Below the pieces are notes generated by a model that was not told the DNA's origin, searched no databases, and was given only the letters and a program-made list of their open reading frames with translations. A stretch of DNA of 64,000 nt. Source: Marixanthomonas ophiurae (GTDB taxonomy: Bacteria; Bacteroidota; Bacteroidia; Flavobacteriales; Flavobacteriaceae). Shown here one piece after another: positions 7,817 to 16,455 of the stretch. Location: contig NZ_QVID01000001.1 in NCBI RefSeq assembly GCF_003413745.1, forward strand, positions 2,108,001 to 2,172,000, in the 5' to 3' direction. Both the position numbers and the translations under genes were made by a program. Position 1 is the first letter of the stretch; each line of letters starts with the position of its first letter.

Positions 7817-9409
7817 ATGCAAATAGACAATCTTATAGCAATACTTTCAATTATTGGTTTGACCAGTACCGTTTTCTATGCGCTATTTCGAATAAGTAGA
7901 TATGCTTTTCTTTTGAATATCATGTTACTTTCAACTTTGGTATTCTATATGTCAGATGAAAACGAATTGGTGTCGCTGATGCTTTACTTGGTTTGTCCAC
8001 TTTTGCTAATTAATGCAGGGTTATACGTTTTTCTGTATAAACCTGAAAACCTACAAAATAGCGATAGAAAATATCAAGTCAGTTTTACCACGACCAAAGG
8101 GAATTTCAAACTGGATAATATCAAACGTGGTGCATCCATCATCGGGTCTGCTGGAAGTGGCAAGACCGAAAGTGTGGTTTATGGATTTTTGAAACATTTC
8201 CGAAAAGAAGGTTTTTTTGGGATTATTCACGATTATAAGGACTTTGAATTGACGGAAATGGCATACCCCCTTTTTAAAGATGGCGAGGTCCCTTTTAAGG
8301 TCATTTCCTTCGATAAAATCATCCACAGGGTAAATCCAATCGCTCCACGCTATTTAGAGGACGAGGAAAGCGTAAACGAGGTGTCAAGGGTATTAATCGA
8401 AAACCTTTTAGAGCAAAGAGAAAGCGGAACAACCGGAACTACAAAATTTTTCAATGATGCTGCCGAAGGGTTGATAGGTGGATTGATTTGGAAGCTAAGA
8501 ACTACCTACCCGCAGTTTTGCACATTACCACATCTAATTGCCGTTTATCAATATCTAGATACGGACACTCTAATCCAGTTTTTAGAAACCAACACCATAT
8601 CACGGGCAATGGCTGATGCTTTTATCAGCGGCAAAGATTCCGAAAGACAGACCGCTGGAGTAAAAAGCACCTTGGCCAATGCCCTTAAGCGAATTAGCAC
8701 TCAACGGATCTTTATGACATTGTCCGCAGACGAAGTACCACTCAATATAAATAGTCCAGAAAATCCTTGTGTGATTTCGATTGTTAACAATCCAAAATTT
8801 GAAACTTCGTATTCGCCAGTCATCGCAACGATTATTCACACCATCACAAAGCAAATGAGCGTGCGGAACTCCAAACCTTCTTTCTTATTAATGGAAGAAG
8901 CACCGACTTTACGGTTATTAAATATGCATCGTATCCCAGCCACCTTGCGTAGTTACGATATCGCCACCATATATGTAATGCAAGACAAGATTCAGAACGA
9001 TATGATGTATGGAGATAAAGCAAGTAAGGCAATTTTAAGCAACCTTTCTTATCAGTTTTTTGGAAAGGTAAACGATCCAGACACCGCCAAATATTACGAA
9101 CGCTTTTTTGAAATCGTAAAAAATCCGACCAAAAGCGTAAGCCGAGGCCATAATCTGGATTTTGACACACGAATCACAACAGGGGAGAAGGAGATTCCAA
9201 AGATTAGGGCTGATGTTTTCTTTCGGTTAAAACAAGGTGAGTTTATTACTTATGCCGATGGGAAGGATAAAAAAGTACAGTTTAAATTACAGAAGATTCA
9301 GCGAGAACTTCCCGAAAAATCAAAACAATTTACGCAAGCTGATCTAGAGGCTAATTTTGAACGGGTTTATGAGGAGGCGAGGTCGATTTTTGATTCGTCG
9401 AAAGAATAA
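7817..9409 (+). CDS. Type IV coupling protein (VirD4/TraG-like ATPase)
   Basis: A 530-residue membrane ATPase. Two or three hydrophobic segments occupy the first ~75 residues. The Walker A motif is GSAGSGKTES (about 110-119), and a Walker B-like SFLLMEEAPTLRLL lies in the second half, followed by the typical YVMQDKIQ stretch. VirD4-family proteins bring the relaxase-DNA complex to the secretion channel. It lies 5 bases after mobB and ends the mobilisation operon; its partner channel genes are on the other strand from 26 to 19 kb, separated by the restriction-modification cargo. Confidence 0.85.
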   Translation: MQIDNLIAILSIIGLTSTVFYALFRISRYAFLLNIMLLSTLVFYMSDENELVSLMLYLVCPLLLINAGLYVFLYKPENLQNSDRKYQVSFTTTKGNFKLDNIKRGASIIGSAGSGKTESVVYGFLKHFRKEGFFGIIHDYKDFELTEMAYPLFKDGEVPFKVISFDKIIHRVNPIAPRYLEDEESVNEVSRVLIENLLEQRESGTTGTTKFFNDAAEGLIGGLIWKLRTTYPQFCTLPHLIAVYQYLDTDTLIQFLETNTISRAMADAFISGKDSERQTAGVKSTLANALKRISTQRIFMTLSADEVPLNINSPENPCVISIVNNPKFETSYSPVIATIIHTITKQMSVRNSKPSFLLMEEAPTLRLLNMHRIPATLRSYDIATIYVMQDKIQNDMMYGDKASKAILSNLSYQFFGKVNDPDTAKYYERFFEIVKNPTKSVSRGHNLDFDTRITTGEKEIPKIRADVFFRLKQGEFITYADGKDKKVQFKLQKIQRELPEKSKQFTQADLEANFERVYEEARSIFDSSKE

Positions 9410-9441
9410 TAAGGCTTTTACAACTGAATCATGGTTTTTTA

Positions 9442-9470
9442 CAATTCGGGACTCACTGTGTCCCGAATTG
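9442..9470. repeat. Perfect 10-base-arm hairpin after the coupling ATPase
   Basis: Arms CAATTCGGGA (9442-9451) and TCCCGAATTG (9461-9470) are separated by 9 bases. No T-run follows, so it is not a classical terminator. The same CAATTCGGG/CCCGAATTG arms occur at 13028-13055 inside the DUF1016 nuclease gene. Confidence 0.6.
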
Positions 9471-9525
9471 AATTCACCATCAGAAATAATATGCATCCAC
9501 CACTGTTCTCGCCCTAATAAAACGT

Positions 9526-9561
9526 GGTGGTGCAATAGGTGGTGTAAATGGTGGTGAAATC
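9526..9561 (+). repeat. Three 12-base iteron-like tandem repeats
   Basis: Three adjacent 12-base units begin GGTGGTG (9526-9537, 9538-9549, 9550-9561) and differ only in their last five bases. An upstream CATCCACCACTG is partly complementary. They lie in the gap between the mobilisation operon and the restriction operon. Possible roles are protein binding or a remnant of a longer array; nothing nearby decides this. Confidence 0.5.
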
Positions 9562-9658
9562 ATCAGCCGATCAACACTATTAAAACAAAAGGTAATTTCA
9601 CCCTTGTTAATAACTCATTAACACAATCTTCATCTCTTTCTTGGAGTTTTCATTATAA

Positions 9659-9703
9659 TTGACAAGTTTTGTCAAATCAAATTCATCAACTCATAGTTGT
9701 CAA
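9659..9703 (+). promoter_or_regulatory. Candidate operator of the restriction-operon XRE regulator
   Basis: A palindrome TTGACA-n5-TGTCAA (9659-9675) is followed by a further half-site TTGTCAA at 9697-9703 that touches the ATG at 9704. A full site plus an adjacent half-site in front of a small XRE gene at the head of a restriction-modification operon resembles controller-protein (C-box) arrangements. Confidence 0.4.
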
Positions 9704-10021
9704 ATGAAAAAGAATAATTCCGTTGGGGAAATATTGAGAAAGCATCGAGAAGAGAAAGGCTTATTGCTTAGACAAGTGGCAGCGCTTTTGGATATCGATA
9801 CGGCTATCCTAAGTAAAATTGAGCGTGGGGAACGTAAAGCAAAGAAGGAACAGATTGTTCAATTGGCAAAAATTCTCGACTTAAATCAGGAAGATCTTAT
9901 CGTTCAATACTTGAGTGAAAAGATACTCTATGAAATTCAAGATGAAGAATTAGGAGAAAAAGCTTTGAAAGTGGCTGAGCAGAAAATTAAATATAACAAC
10001 ACTAAGAACAAGGAAGTTTAA
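9704..10021 (+). CDS. XRE-family regulator heading the type III R-M operon
   Basis: A 105-residue protein with a Cro/C1-type helix-turn-helix in residues ~5-60 (EILRKHREEKGLLLRQVAAL, then DTAILSKIERGERKAKKEQI) and a short helical C-terminus. The ATG at 9704 is preferred over the TTG at 9659, because the latter would translate through the operator-like palindrome and adds residues outside the domain. The stop codon overlaps the res start as TAATG. It probably regulates the operon, allowing methylase to build up before restriction. Confidence 0.8.
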   Translation: MKKNNSVGEILRKHREEKGLLLRQVAALLDIDTAILSKIERGERKAKKEQIVQLAKILDLNQEDLIVQYLSEKILYEIQDEELGEKALKVAEQKIKYNNTKNKEV

Positions 10022-12744
10022 TGGGAATCAAGTTAGAAGAATTAGCATACCAGCAAACAGCCATTAAATCGGTCGTTGATGTTTTTGATGGCACGGTCAA
10101 AAATACCTTTGACAATTCGAGTAATGAGGGTATTCGTTCCAATAGAATTTCACTTTCTGCGGAAGAAATACAGGAGAATATTAAATCGGTCATTCAGGAA
10201 AATGGAATTATCGAAGAAACTGCCAAACTTACACCCGAACGGGAATTGACCATCGAAATGGAAACCGGGACTGGAAAAACCTTGGTCTATCTAAAAACCA
10301 TTTATGAGCTTTATAAACAATACGGTTTTACCAAGTTTATCATCCTGGTCCCTTCAGTAGCGATCCGTCAAGGGGTGCTCAATACGTTGGAAACTTTTGA
10401 TACCCAATTAGAAGAAATATACGGGTTCACCCCTAAAGCCTTTGAGTATGATAGCAAGCGTCTGAATAAGGTGACGAATTTTATTGAGGAACAACATCCG
10501 CAAATAATGATTATGACCTTGGCTTCTTTCAATTCAGAAGACAAGATATTGAACCAAGCCCAACGTGAAGATTTGTTTGCCAATATTCCTTTTATTGAAG
10601 CAATTGGACGCACCAATCCTTTTATTATAATGGATGAGCCACAGGAAGGGATGGACACTCCCAATTCCATCAAGCAGATTAAAAAACTCAATCCACTATT
10701 TAAATTACGGTATTCTGCTACACACAAGGTTTCTAAAAACAAACTGTATCGTCTAACTCCTTACGATAGTTACAAAGATGGTTTGGTTAAAAAAATAGAG
10801 GTGCTTACCGTTACCGAAAAAAATGATGAAGCCACGCTAAAGCTTGAGTTTTCAGATGTTCAAAACAAGAACGGAAATATAAAAGTAAAAATAAAAGCTT
10901 GGCACCAGATGGCCAGCGGAAAAATTCAGTTCAAGAATACAGCTTGGTTAAAAAATGGCGACAATCTTGGAGAGAAAACTAATAATCCAAGTTACCTAAA
11001 TTATAAAATAGAACGTGTTCAAAAGAGTCTCCGAACCCAAAAATGGTCAGTAACTTTTTCAAATGGTGTAGAAATCTTAGAAAAACAGGCTTCTGGAAAC
11101 GTGCAAAGTATTTGGGAACTACAATTGGAATGGCTCATTATTAGACACTTTACTAAAAAGCAAAAACTACGGGAACAAGGAATAAAATGTTTATCCCTGA
11201 TTTTTATCGATAAGGTGGCCAACTATGTGAGCGATGACCCCATCATCAAAAAAATATTTATAGAAAAATACAAAGCACTATATCCAGAATTCCACGACAA
11301 CCAAGTGCCAACCGCCGAGCATATAGAGTTAATTCAGGGTTCATATTTTGCCAAGACGGGTAAAGGCGAATTTACGGATAGCGAAAATTCAATGCGGAAA
11401 AACAGCGATGTATTTGATGCTATATTGAAAGATAAAGAAGGTTTGCTCAATTATGGTGACAGCGTGGCCAATAAAATCGAGTTTATCTTTTCACATTCCG
11501 CTTTGGGAGTAGGTTGGGACAATCCCAATATTTTCAACATTGCTACCTTGAGTAATTCCTATTCAGAAATCAAAAAACGACAGGAGATTGGTCGAGGCTT
11601 ACGAATATGTGTTAATGATAAGGGAAACCGCGTTTATGACAAACCCGATGTTTCCGATGCTGAACGTATCAATCAGCTTACGGTAATCCCAAATGAAACC
11701 TATGAAACTTTTGTAACTCAATATCAGGAGGAAATCAAAGAGGTTTACGGTAGTTCAACTGCTGGAGCAGGAATGACCCATACCCATAAGGGAAAGCCAC
11801 AAAATGAGGTTCGATTCAAGCGGAATGATAACGAAAATATTAATAAAGCCTTTAAGCGGTTCTGGACTGCACTCGCTAAAAAAACCAATTATACCGTGGC
11901 CTTTAATGAAGAAGCTCTTATTGAAAGAAACCGGGAAGCGCTTAACCAAATCGATATAGCCGATTATGTGGCCGAGGTAAGCAGCCGATCTATTAGTTCT
12001 ATTACTGAAGAAGAATTGAAAGATGAATTTGGTGGGAGTGAAAGCTATAAACTGAAAGCCAGTTATACAGCGCTGGATTTGGTGGAAGAACTCAGTGAAA
12101 ATACAGGATTGAGCTATACAACTACCTTTGCTATCATTCGGGATATTGACCACGCCCATTTTGCCAAAAATCCACCACAGTTTATCCACCGTGCTTCGGC
12201 ACTCATTAAAAATATCGAATTGGAAGAAATGTTACGTGGTCTGGATTATCAGGTAACCAACGAAACCTTTCCTTTCGATTTTGAAGATTTTGTAAAACAA
12301 TTGGATGATAAACGCTATACGTTAACCCCAAAACGCGGGGTTTTTGATAAAACCTTGGTGGATAGCGAAGTAGAACATAAGTTTGCTTTGACTGCCGATA
12401 ATGATGATGAAGTGGTCTGTTTTCTTAAACTGCCTTCCTATTATAAAATCAAAACACCCATTGGCGAATACGAACCTGATTTTGGCATCGTGATGAAACG
12501 CAAAAGTTTAAAAGATGGTGCGGTAAATGAATTCTATTTTGTTATTGAAACAAAGGGAACAAACGATATTAACGATAAAAAATCTTTGAAGGAAAGTGAA
12601 GTGTATAAAATAAAATGTGCACTCAAACATTTTGAGGCATTAGGTGTGGATGTAAAATACAAAGCCCCGGTCAAAGAATATGACTATTTTAAAACCGAAG
12701 CCCAAAAGGATGTTGAAAAAGGACAAGAAATAAAAGTAAATTAA
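10021..12744 (+). CDS. res: Type III restriction enzyme, Res subunit
   Basis: A 907-residue superfamily 2 helicase-nuclease. Visible motifs are Walker A ETGTGKT (81-87), DEPQ box (205-208), motif III YSAT (231-234), and motif VI QEIGRGLRICVN in the middle of the protein. Near the C-terminus is a PD-(D/E)xK nuclease core, EPDFGIVM followed by FVIETKG. Res with Mod recognises asymmetric sites, uses ATP to communicate along DNA and cuts beside one of two head-to-head unmethylated sites. Length is close to the family norm. Its gene starts inside the XRE stop codon, and the DUF1016 nuclease gene follows after a few bases, so all are translated from one message. Confidence 0.9.
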   Translation: MGIKLEELAYQQTAIKSVVDVFDGTVKNTFDNSSNEGIRSNRISLSAEEIQENIKSVIQENGIIEETAKLTPERELTIEMETGTGKTLVYLKTIYELYKQYGFTKFIILVPSVAIRQGVLNTLETFDTQLEEIYGFTPKAFEYDSKRLNKVTNFIEEQHPQIMIMTLASFNSEDKILNQAQREDLFANIPFIEAIGRTNPFIIMDEPQEGMDTPNSIKQIKKLNPLFKLRYSATHKVSKNKLYRLTPYDSYKDGLVKKIEVLTVTEKNDEATLKLEFSDVQNKNGNIKVKIKAWHQMASGKIQFKNTAWLKNGDNLGEKTNNPSYLNYKIERVQKSLRTQKWSVTFSNGVEILEKQASGNVQSIWELQLEWLIIRHFTKKQKLREQGIKCLSLIFIDKVANYVSDDPIIKKIFIEKYKALYPEFHDNQVPTAEHIELIQGSYFAKTGKGEFTDSENSMRKNSDVFDAILKDKEGLLNYGDSVANKIEFIFSHSALGVGWDNPNIFNIATLSNSYSEIKKRQEIGRGLRICVNDKGNRVYDKPDVSDAERINQLTVIPNETYETFVTQYQEEIKEVYGSSTAGAGMTHTHKGKPQNEVRFKRNDNENINKAFKRFWTALAKKTNYTVAFNEEALIERNREALNQIDIADYVAEVSSRSISSITEEELKDEFGGSESYKLKASYTALDLVEELSENTGLSYTTTFAIIRDIDHAHFAKNPPQFIHRASALIKNIELEEMLRGLDYQVTNETFPFDFEDFVKQLDDKRYTLTPKRGVFDKTLVDSEVEHKFALTADNDDEVVCFLKLPSYYKIKTPIGEYEPDFGIVMKRKSLKDGAVNEFYFVIETKGTNDINDKKSLKESEVYKIKCALKHFEALGVDVKYKAPVKEYDYFKTEAQKDVEKGQEIKVN

Positions 12745-12749
12745 AATTG

Positions 12750-13733
12750 ATGAAACCCAGTAAATCACATAACGCCCTTCTTCAAGAAATAAGAGGTATT
12801 TTAAATCAAGCCCGCCAACAGGCTGCTACGGCAGTTAATTCGGCGATGGTATTTGCTTATTGGGAAATAGGCAAACGTATTGTGGAAGAAGAACAGAACG
12901 GTAGCCAAAGAGCAGAATACGGCACCTATTTATTAAAAGAACTTGCAGAAAATTTGAGTAATGATTTTGGTAAAAGCTTCGATGCCCGTGAACTGCGTAG
13001 GATTCGGCAGTTTTACCTAAGTTTTCCAATTCGGGACACAGTGTGCCCCGAATTGAGTTGGTCACATTATCGCTTGTTAATACGAATAGAAGATAAAGCC
13101 GTAAGGCAATTTTATTTAGAGGAATCGATTAGCCAACATTGGAGTGTCCGAAAGCTGGATCGTAATATCAGCAGTCAATATTATCAACGCATTTTATCCA
13201 GTCAATCCAACAAGGAAATTACTTCGGAAAGTAGCGAATTATCTCAATTGGACTTTATTAAAAACCCTTACGTGCTCGAATTTCTTGACCTTCCAGCCAA
13301 TTTAACGCATAAAGAAAAGGATATCGAGAAGGGAATCATTGCCCACCTACAAACTTTTCTATTGGAATTGGGTAAAGGTTTTGCCTTTGTTGCACAACAA
13401 AAATTGGTACGTACCGAAACCTCCGATTTCTTTATCGACCTGGTGTTTTACAATTACCATCTTAAATGTTTTGTAGTCATTGATATTAAAAGTGGAAAAT
13501 TGAGCCATCAGGATATCGGGCAGTTGGATATGTATGTACGGATGTTTGATGAACGCGAAAAATCTAAAAACGATAATCCCACGATTGGGATTTTGCTATG
13601 TGCTGACACCGATAATGTGGTAGCAAAATATTCGGTGCTCAATGATAAGAAAAACCTTTTTGCCTCCAAATACCAAATGTACCTACCCAGTGAGAAGGAA
13701 CTGCAAAAATTTATTGAAAAAGACCTTGAATAA
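12750..13733 (+). CDS. DUF1016/YhcG-type PDDEXK nuclease
   Basis: A 327-residue protein with the two parts of the DUF1016 family. The N-terminal helical domain contains AVNSAMVFAYWEIGKRIVEEE and ELSWSHYRLLIRIED. The C-terminal nuclease domain contains DFFIDLVFYNYHLKCFVVID, then IKSGKL, giving the Asp and DxK pattern of PD-(D/E)xK enzymes. Such proteins are frequent passengers of restriction-modification and retron-like loci; their substrate is not settled. Here it lies between res and mod with gaps of a few bases on both sides. The ATG at 12750 is used; a TTG three bases earlier is possible. A hairpin repeat lies within the coding sequence at 13028-13055. Confidence 0.85.
   Translation: MKPSKSHNALLQEIRGILNQARQQAATAVNSAMVFAYWEIGKRIVEEEQNGSQRAEYGTYLLKELAENLSNDFGKSFDARELRRIRQFYLSFPIRDTVCPELSWSHYRLLIRIEDKAVRQFYLEESISQHWSVRKLDRNISSQYYQRILSSQSNKEITSESSELSQLDFIKNPYVLEFLDLPANLTHKEKDIEKGIIAHLQTFLLELGKGFAFVAQQKLVRTETSDFFIDLVFYNYHLKCFVVIDIKSGKLSHQDIGQLDMYVRMFDEREKSKNDNPTIGILLCADTDNVVAKYSVLNDKKNLFASKYQMYLPSEKELQKFIEKDLE
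13028..13055. repeat. Hairpin repeat inside the DUF1016 gene
   Basis: Arms CAATTCGGG (13028-13036) and CCCGAATTG (13047-13055) are perfect complements. The same arms occur in non-coding DNA at 9442-9470. Here the hairpin encodes the IRDTVCPEL segment, close to what the family has anyway, so the coincidence may reflect shared ancestry of the two segments rather than insertion. Confidence 0.5.
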
Positions 13734-13739
13734 TAGATT

Positions 13740-15800
13740 ATGAGCGATACCAAAGAAACCATAGAAAACCCCTTGGAGAAAGTACAGTCACACGACTGGA
13801 ACAAAGAACGGCTGGAACAATTAAAACAATTGATGCCGGATCTTTTTACCAATGAAGGAAAGTTGAATAGTAACGAACTCCTAAAAGTGGTTGATCCCAA
13901 AAGCGTAAGTGAAACTGAACGCTATGAATTTCGTTGGTTTGGAAAAAGCAAGGCCAAAAGGGAAGCTTTTACACCCACTAACGCTACATTGGTTTATGAC
14001 GAAGAACGAAGCGTGAACCCCGACAATAGCGAAAATCTCATTATTGAAGGCGAAAACCTGCAAGTGCTCAAGTTGTTGAGCAATAGTTACCGGGAACAGG
14101 TCAAGTGCATCTATATCGATCCGCCATATAATAAAGACAAAGATTTTGTATATCAAGATACGTGGAAACAAGACGTAAAATCCTATTGGGAGGATGCTGA
14201 AATGATGGAGAATGGCGTAAAGGTCGATACCAATTCGGAGTCAGATGGGCGTTTTCACAGTAATTGGCTGAATATGATGTATAGCAGATTACTCATTGCA
14301 AGACAACTGTTAAAGGAAGATGGGGTTCTGTTTATTTCGTTAGATGACAGTGAAATCCATCATTTAAGAAAGCTGTGTGATGACGTTTTTGGGGAAGAAA
14401 ACTTTATTGAATGTATAACTTGGAACAAAAGAGTACCTAAAAATGACAAAGGTATTGGGAATATTCACGAATATATTTTGCTCTATGTAAAGAATTCTTC
14501 TTTTAAACACGAGTTTACGATGAAGAAGGGTGGTATTGAGGAGATTAATAAACTATTATCAAAGTTAAAAAGACAGAAAAAAACAATTGCTCAAGCAGAA
14601 AAGGAAATAAAAAGACTGTATAAAAAAAGGGATTTTGATAGAGGAATTACTCTATATAATTCTTTAAGTGAAGATTATAGGTTATGGGGTAAAATAAATA
14701 TGAGTTGGCCTAATGCTGATACTTTTGGGCCAACCTACACAGTCAAACATCCCAAAACAGGCAAGCCGGTCAAAATTCCTGATAGAGGTTGGCGGTGGAA
14801 AGAAGATACCTTTAACGATGCCGCAAATCTTGAAGACGGTAAATATAAAAATGTTATTGAATTACACGATGGAAGTTTTCTCTGTGGTAAAATATGGTTT
14901 AGTAATGATGAAAATACCCAACCAAGTTCTATAACGTATTTTGATGAAGTCCAGCGATTTTTATTAAGGTCCATTCTTTCAACTAAAAGTGACGGAGGAA
15001 TTGAGATTGAAAAGCTTTTCGAAGGAAAAAGTTTCTTTTCATATCCTAAACCCAGCAGATTGATCAAATTATTATTTGATTCAATTCCTGCTAGAAATAA
15101 TGATATTTTTCTTGACTTTTTTGCTGGGTCTGGAACAACTGGACAAGCCGTACAAGAGCTGAACGAAGAAGATGGCTTAAGGAGAAACTATATTTTAGTT
15201 CAATTTCCAGAGGCTGCTGAAGAAAAAAGCGAAGCCTTTAAAGCAGGTTATAAAAAATTAAGCGACATTACCATTGAGCGAAACAAACGCGTGATTGATA
15301 ACATCATTGCTGAAAAGAAGAAAGAAACACCCGATTTATTTACTAAAGATGAAACTAAAAAAGAACAATTGAAAGGCTTGGGCTTTAAAGTGTTTAAATT
15401 GGTCAAATCCAATTTTCCAAGGGTAGAATACGCTCCCGATCCCGAGAAGTCTGATGAAGAAAATGTCACGCTGCTCAAAAAATATATTACCGAAAAAGAA
15501 GCCCAGCTCGTTTCTGCCTTTAACCGCGAAGAACTTATAACCGAAATATTAATCAAAAATGGTTTTCAACTCAACTATACCTTAGAAAAACAAGAACAGT
15601 TCAACCAGAATGACATCTTTTTGGCCTCAGACGGCGAAAAAGAAACCTTGATTTGTCTGGATGTAAGCCTAGCAGACGAAACCGTTGCTTATTTTAAAAG
15701 CCATACTGACCAGAAGTTAATTGTTTTGGAACGAGCCTTGGACACCACCAAAAAGTGGAATTTGAAGCATTATATGGGAGATAAGTTTAATGCATTTTAA
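13740..15800 (+). CDS. mod: Type III adenine methyltransferase, Mod subunit
   Basis: A 686-residue beta-class N6-adenine methyltransferase. The catalytic DPPYN motif lies at 127-131 and the S-adenosylmethionine-binding motif LDFFAGSGTTGQAV in the second half, the order expected for Mod. The region between them, roughly DNA 14390-15110, is the target-recognition domain; it is visibly richer in A/T than the flanking conserved parts, suggesting exchange of specificity domains. No simple-sequence repeat suited to phase variation was seen. Mod alone protects host DNA; with Res it forms the restriction complex. It lies 6 bases after the DUF1016 gene and 5 bases before the GIY-YIG gene. Confidence 0.9.
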   Translation: MSDTKETIENPLEKVQSHDWNKERLEQLKQLMPDLFTNEGKLNSNELLKVVDPKSVSETERYEFRWFGKSKAKREAFTPTNATLVYDEERSVNPDNSENLIIEGENLQVLKLLSNSYREQVKCIYIDPPYNKDKDFVYQDTWKQDVKSYWEDAEMMENGVKVDTNSESDGRFHSNWLNMMYSRLLIARQLLKEDGVLFISLDDSEIHHLRKLCDDVFGEENFIECITWNKRVPKNDKGIGNIHEYILLYVKNSSFKHEFTMKKGGIEEINKLLSKLKRQKKTIAQAEKEIKRLYKKRDFDRGITLYNSLSEDYRLWGKINMSWPNADTFGPTYTVKHPKTGKPVKIPDRGWRWKEDTFNDAANLEDGKYKNVIELHDGSFLCGKIWFSNDENTQPSSITYFDEVQRFLLRSILSTKSDGGIEIEKLFEGKSFFSYPKPSRLIKLLFDSIPARNNDIFLDFFAGSGTTGQAVQELNEEDGLRRNYILVQFPEAAEEKSEAFKAGYKKLSDITIERNKRVIDNIIAEKKKETPDLFTKDETKKEQLKGLGFKVFKLVKSNFPRVEYAPDPEKSDEENVTLLKKYITEKEAQLVSAFNREELITEILIKNGFQLNYTLEKQEQFNQNDIFLASDGEKETLICLDVSLADETVAYFKSHTDQKLIVLERALDTTKKWNLKHYMGDKFNAF

Positions 15801-15805
15801 TTGGT

Positions 15806-16261
15806 ATGACAAATGAAGTAACTATATATTTTGACAGCCCTAAGCCATTTATACCGTCTAATATTAGACCTTTAAATGGTATTGCAGGACTCTACTTTAT
15901 TTTTAGTCAATCAATCGATATTCGATATCCATTCGAGACTTCGAAATTGTTGTACATCGGTATGAGCGAAAAAAGAACTAACAGTATAGGAAGTAGATTA
16001 ATTGGACATTTCGATGGAAAGTCTAAGAATGTTGGATTATCGAGTTATAGACAAGTTGAACCACTTTTGTTTACTTATATTAATTTCGAAATGCTGCGAA
16101 ATATATGGCAATTTAGAATTGAAGATTTAGAGAGTTATTTTATTTTGAATTTTGTTGAGCATTATGGGGTTTATCCCATTTGTAATAATAAAACAGGATT
16201 TGAAATTTTGAACAATACGCTTACCACAAGTTTTAAAATTGATTGGAAATATTTTAAGTAA
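15806..16261 (+). CDS. GIY-YIG-fold protein in the R-M operon
   Basis: A 151-residue protein with a recognisable GIY-YIG core: GLYFIF, then LLYIGMSEK, followed by an Arg/His helix SRLIGHF, a Glu in RIEDLESYFI and an Asn in CNNKTG. These match the expected Tyr, Tyr, Arg, Glu and Asn positions of GIY-YIG nucleases. The domain takes up almost the whole protein, so specificity must come from a partner. It lies 5 bases after mod and 5 bases before a 62-residue gene that overlaps the SMC-like ATPase gene; co-translation suggests these three work together. Nuclease activity is inferred from motifs only. Confidence 0.65.
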   Translation: MTNEVTIYFDSPKPFIPSNIRPLNGIAGLYFIFSQSIDIRYPFETSKLLYIGMSEKRTNSIGSRLIGHFDGKSKNVGLSSYRQVEPLLFTYINFEMLRNIWQFRIEDLESYFILNFVEHYGVYPICNNKTGFEILNNTLTTSFKIDWKYFK

Positions 16262-16266
16262 AAGCT

Positions 16267-16455
16267 ATGGAAGAAAAAGTAAAATCAGGAAAAGAAATAT
16301 TAGACGATTTTTTCGAAAATATTGGTACAATCAAAAACGTTGATCCTGAAATCGCAAAGATGTTGAACAAGTTATATAATGATGACAAGTTAACAGATAC
16401 CAATGTCAAAAATGAATTACAAACTTTAAGAGAAACGGATGTCAGTAAAGATTAA
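16267..16455 (+). CDS. Small acidic protein preceding the SMC-like ATPase
   Basis: A 62-residue predicted helical, acidic protein (MEEKVKSGKEILDDFFENIG...) of no family I recognise. Its 3' end overlaps the start of the ATPase gene by 17 bases in another frame, so translation is probably coupled. By position it may be a regulator, inhibitor or structural partner of the GIY-YIG protein or ATPase. Confidence 0.55.
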   Translation: MEEKVKSGKEILDDFFENIGTIKNVDPEIAKMLNKLYNDDKLTDTNVKNELQTLRETDVSKD

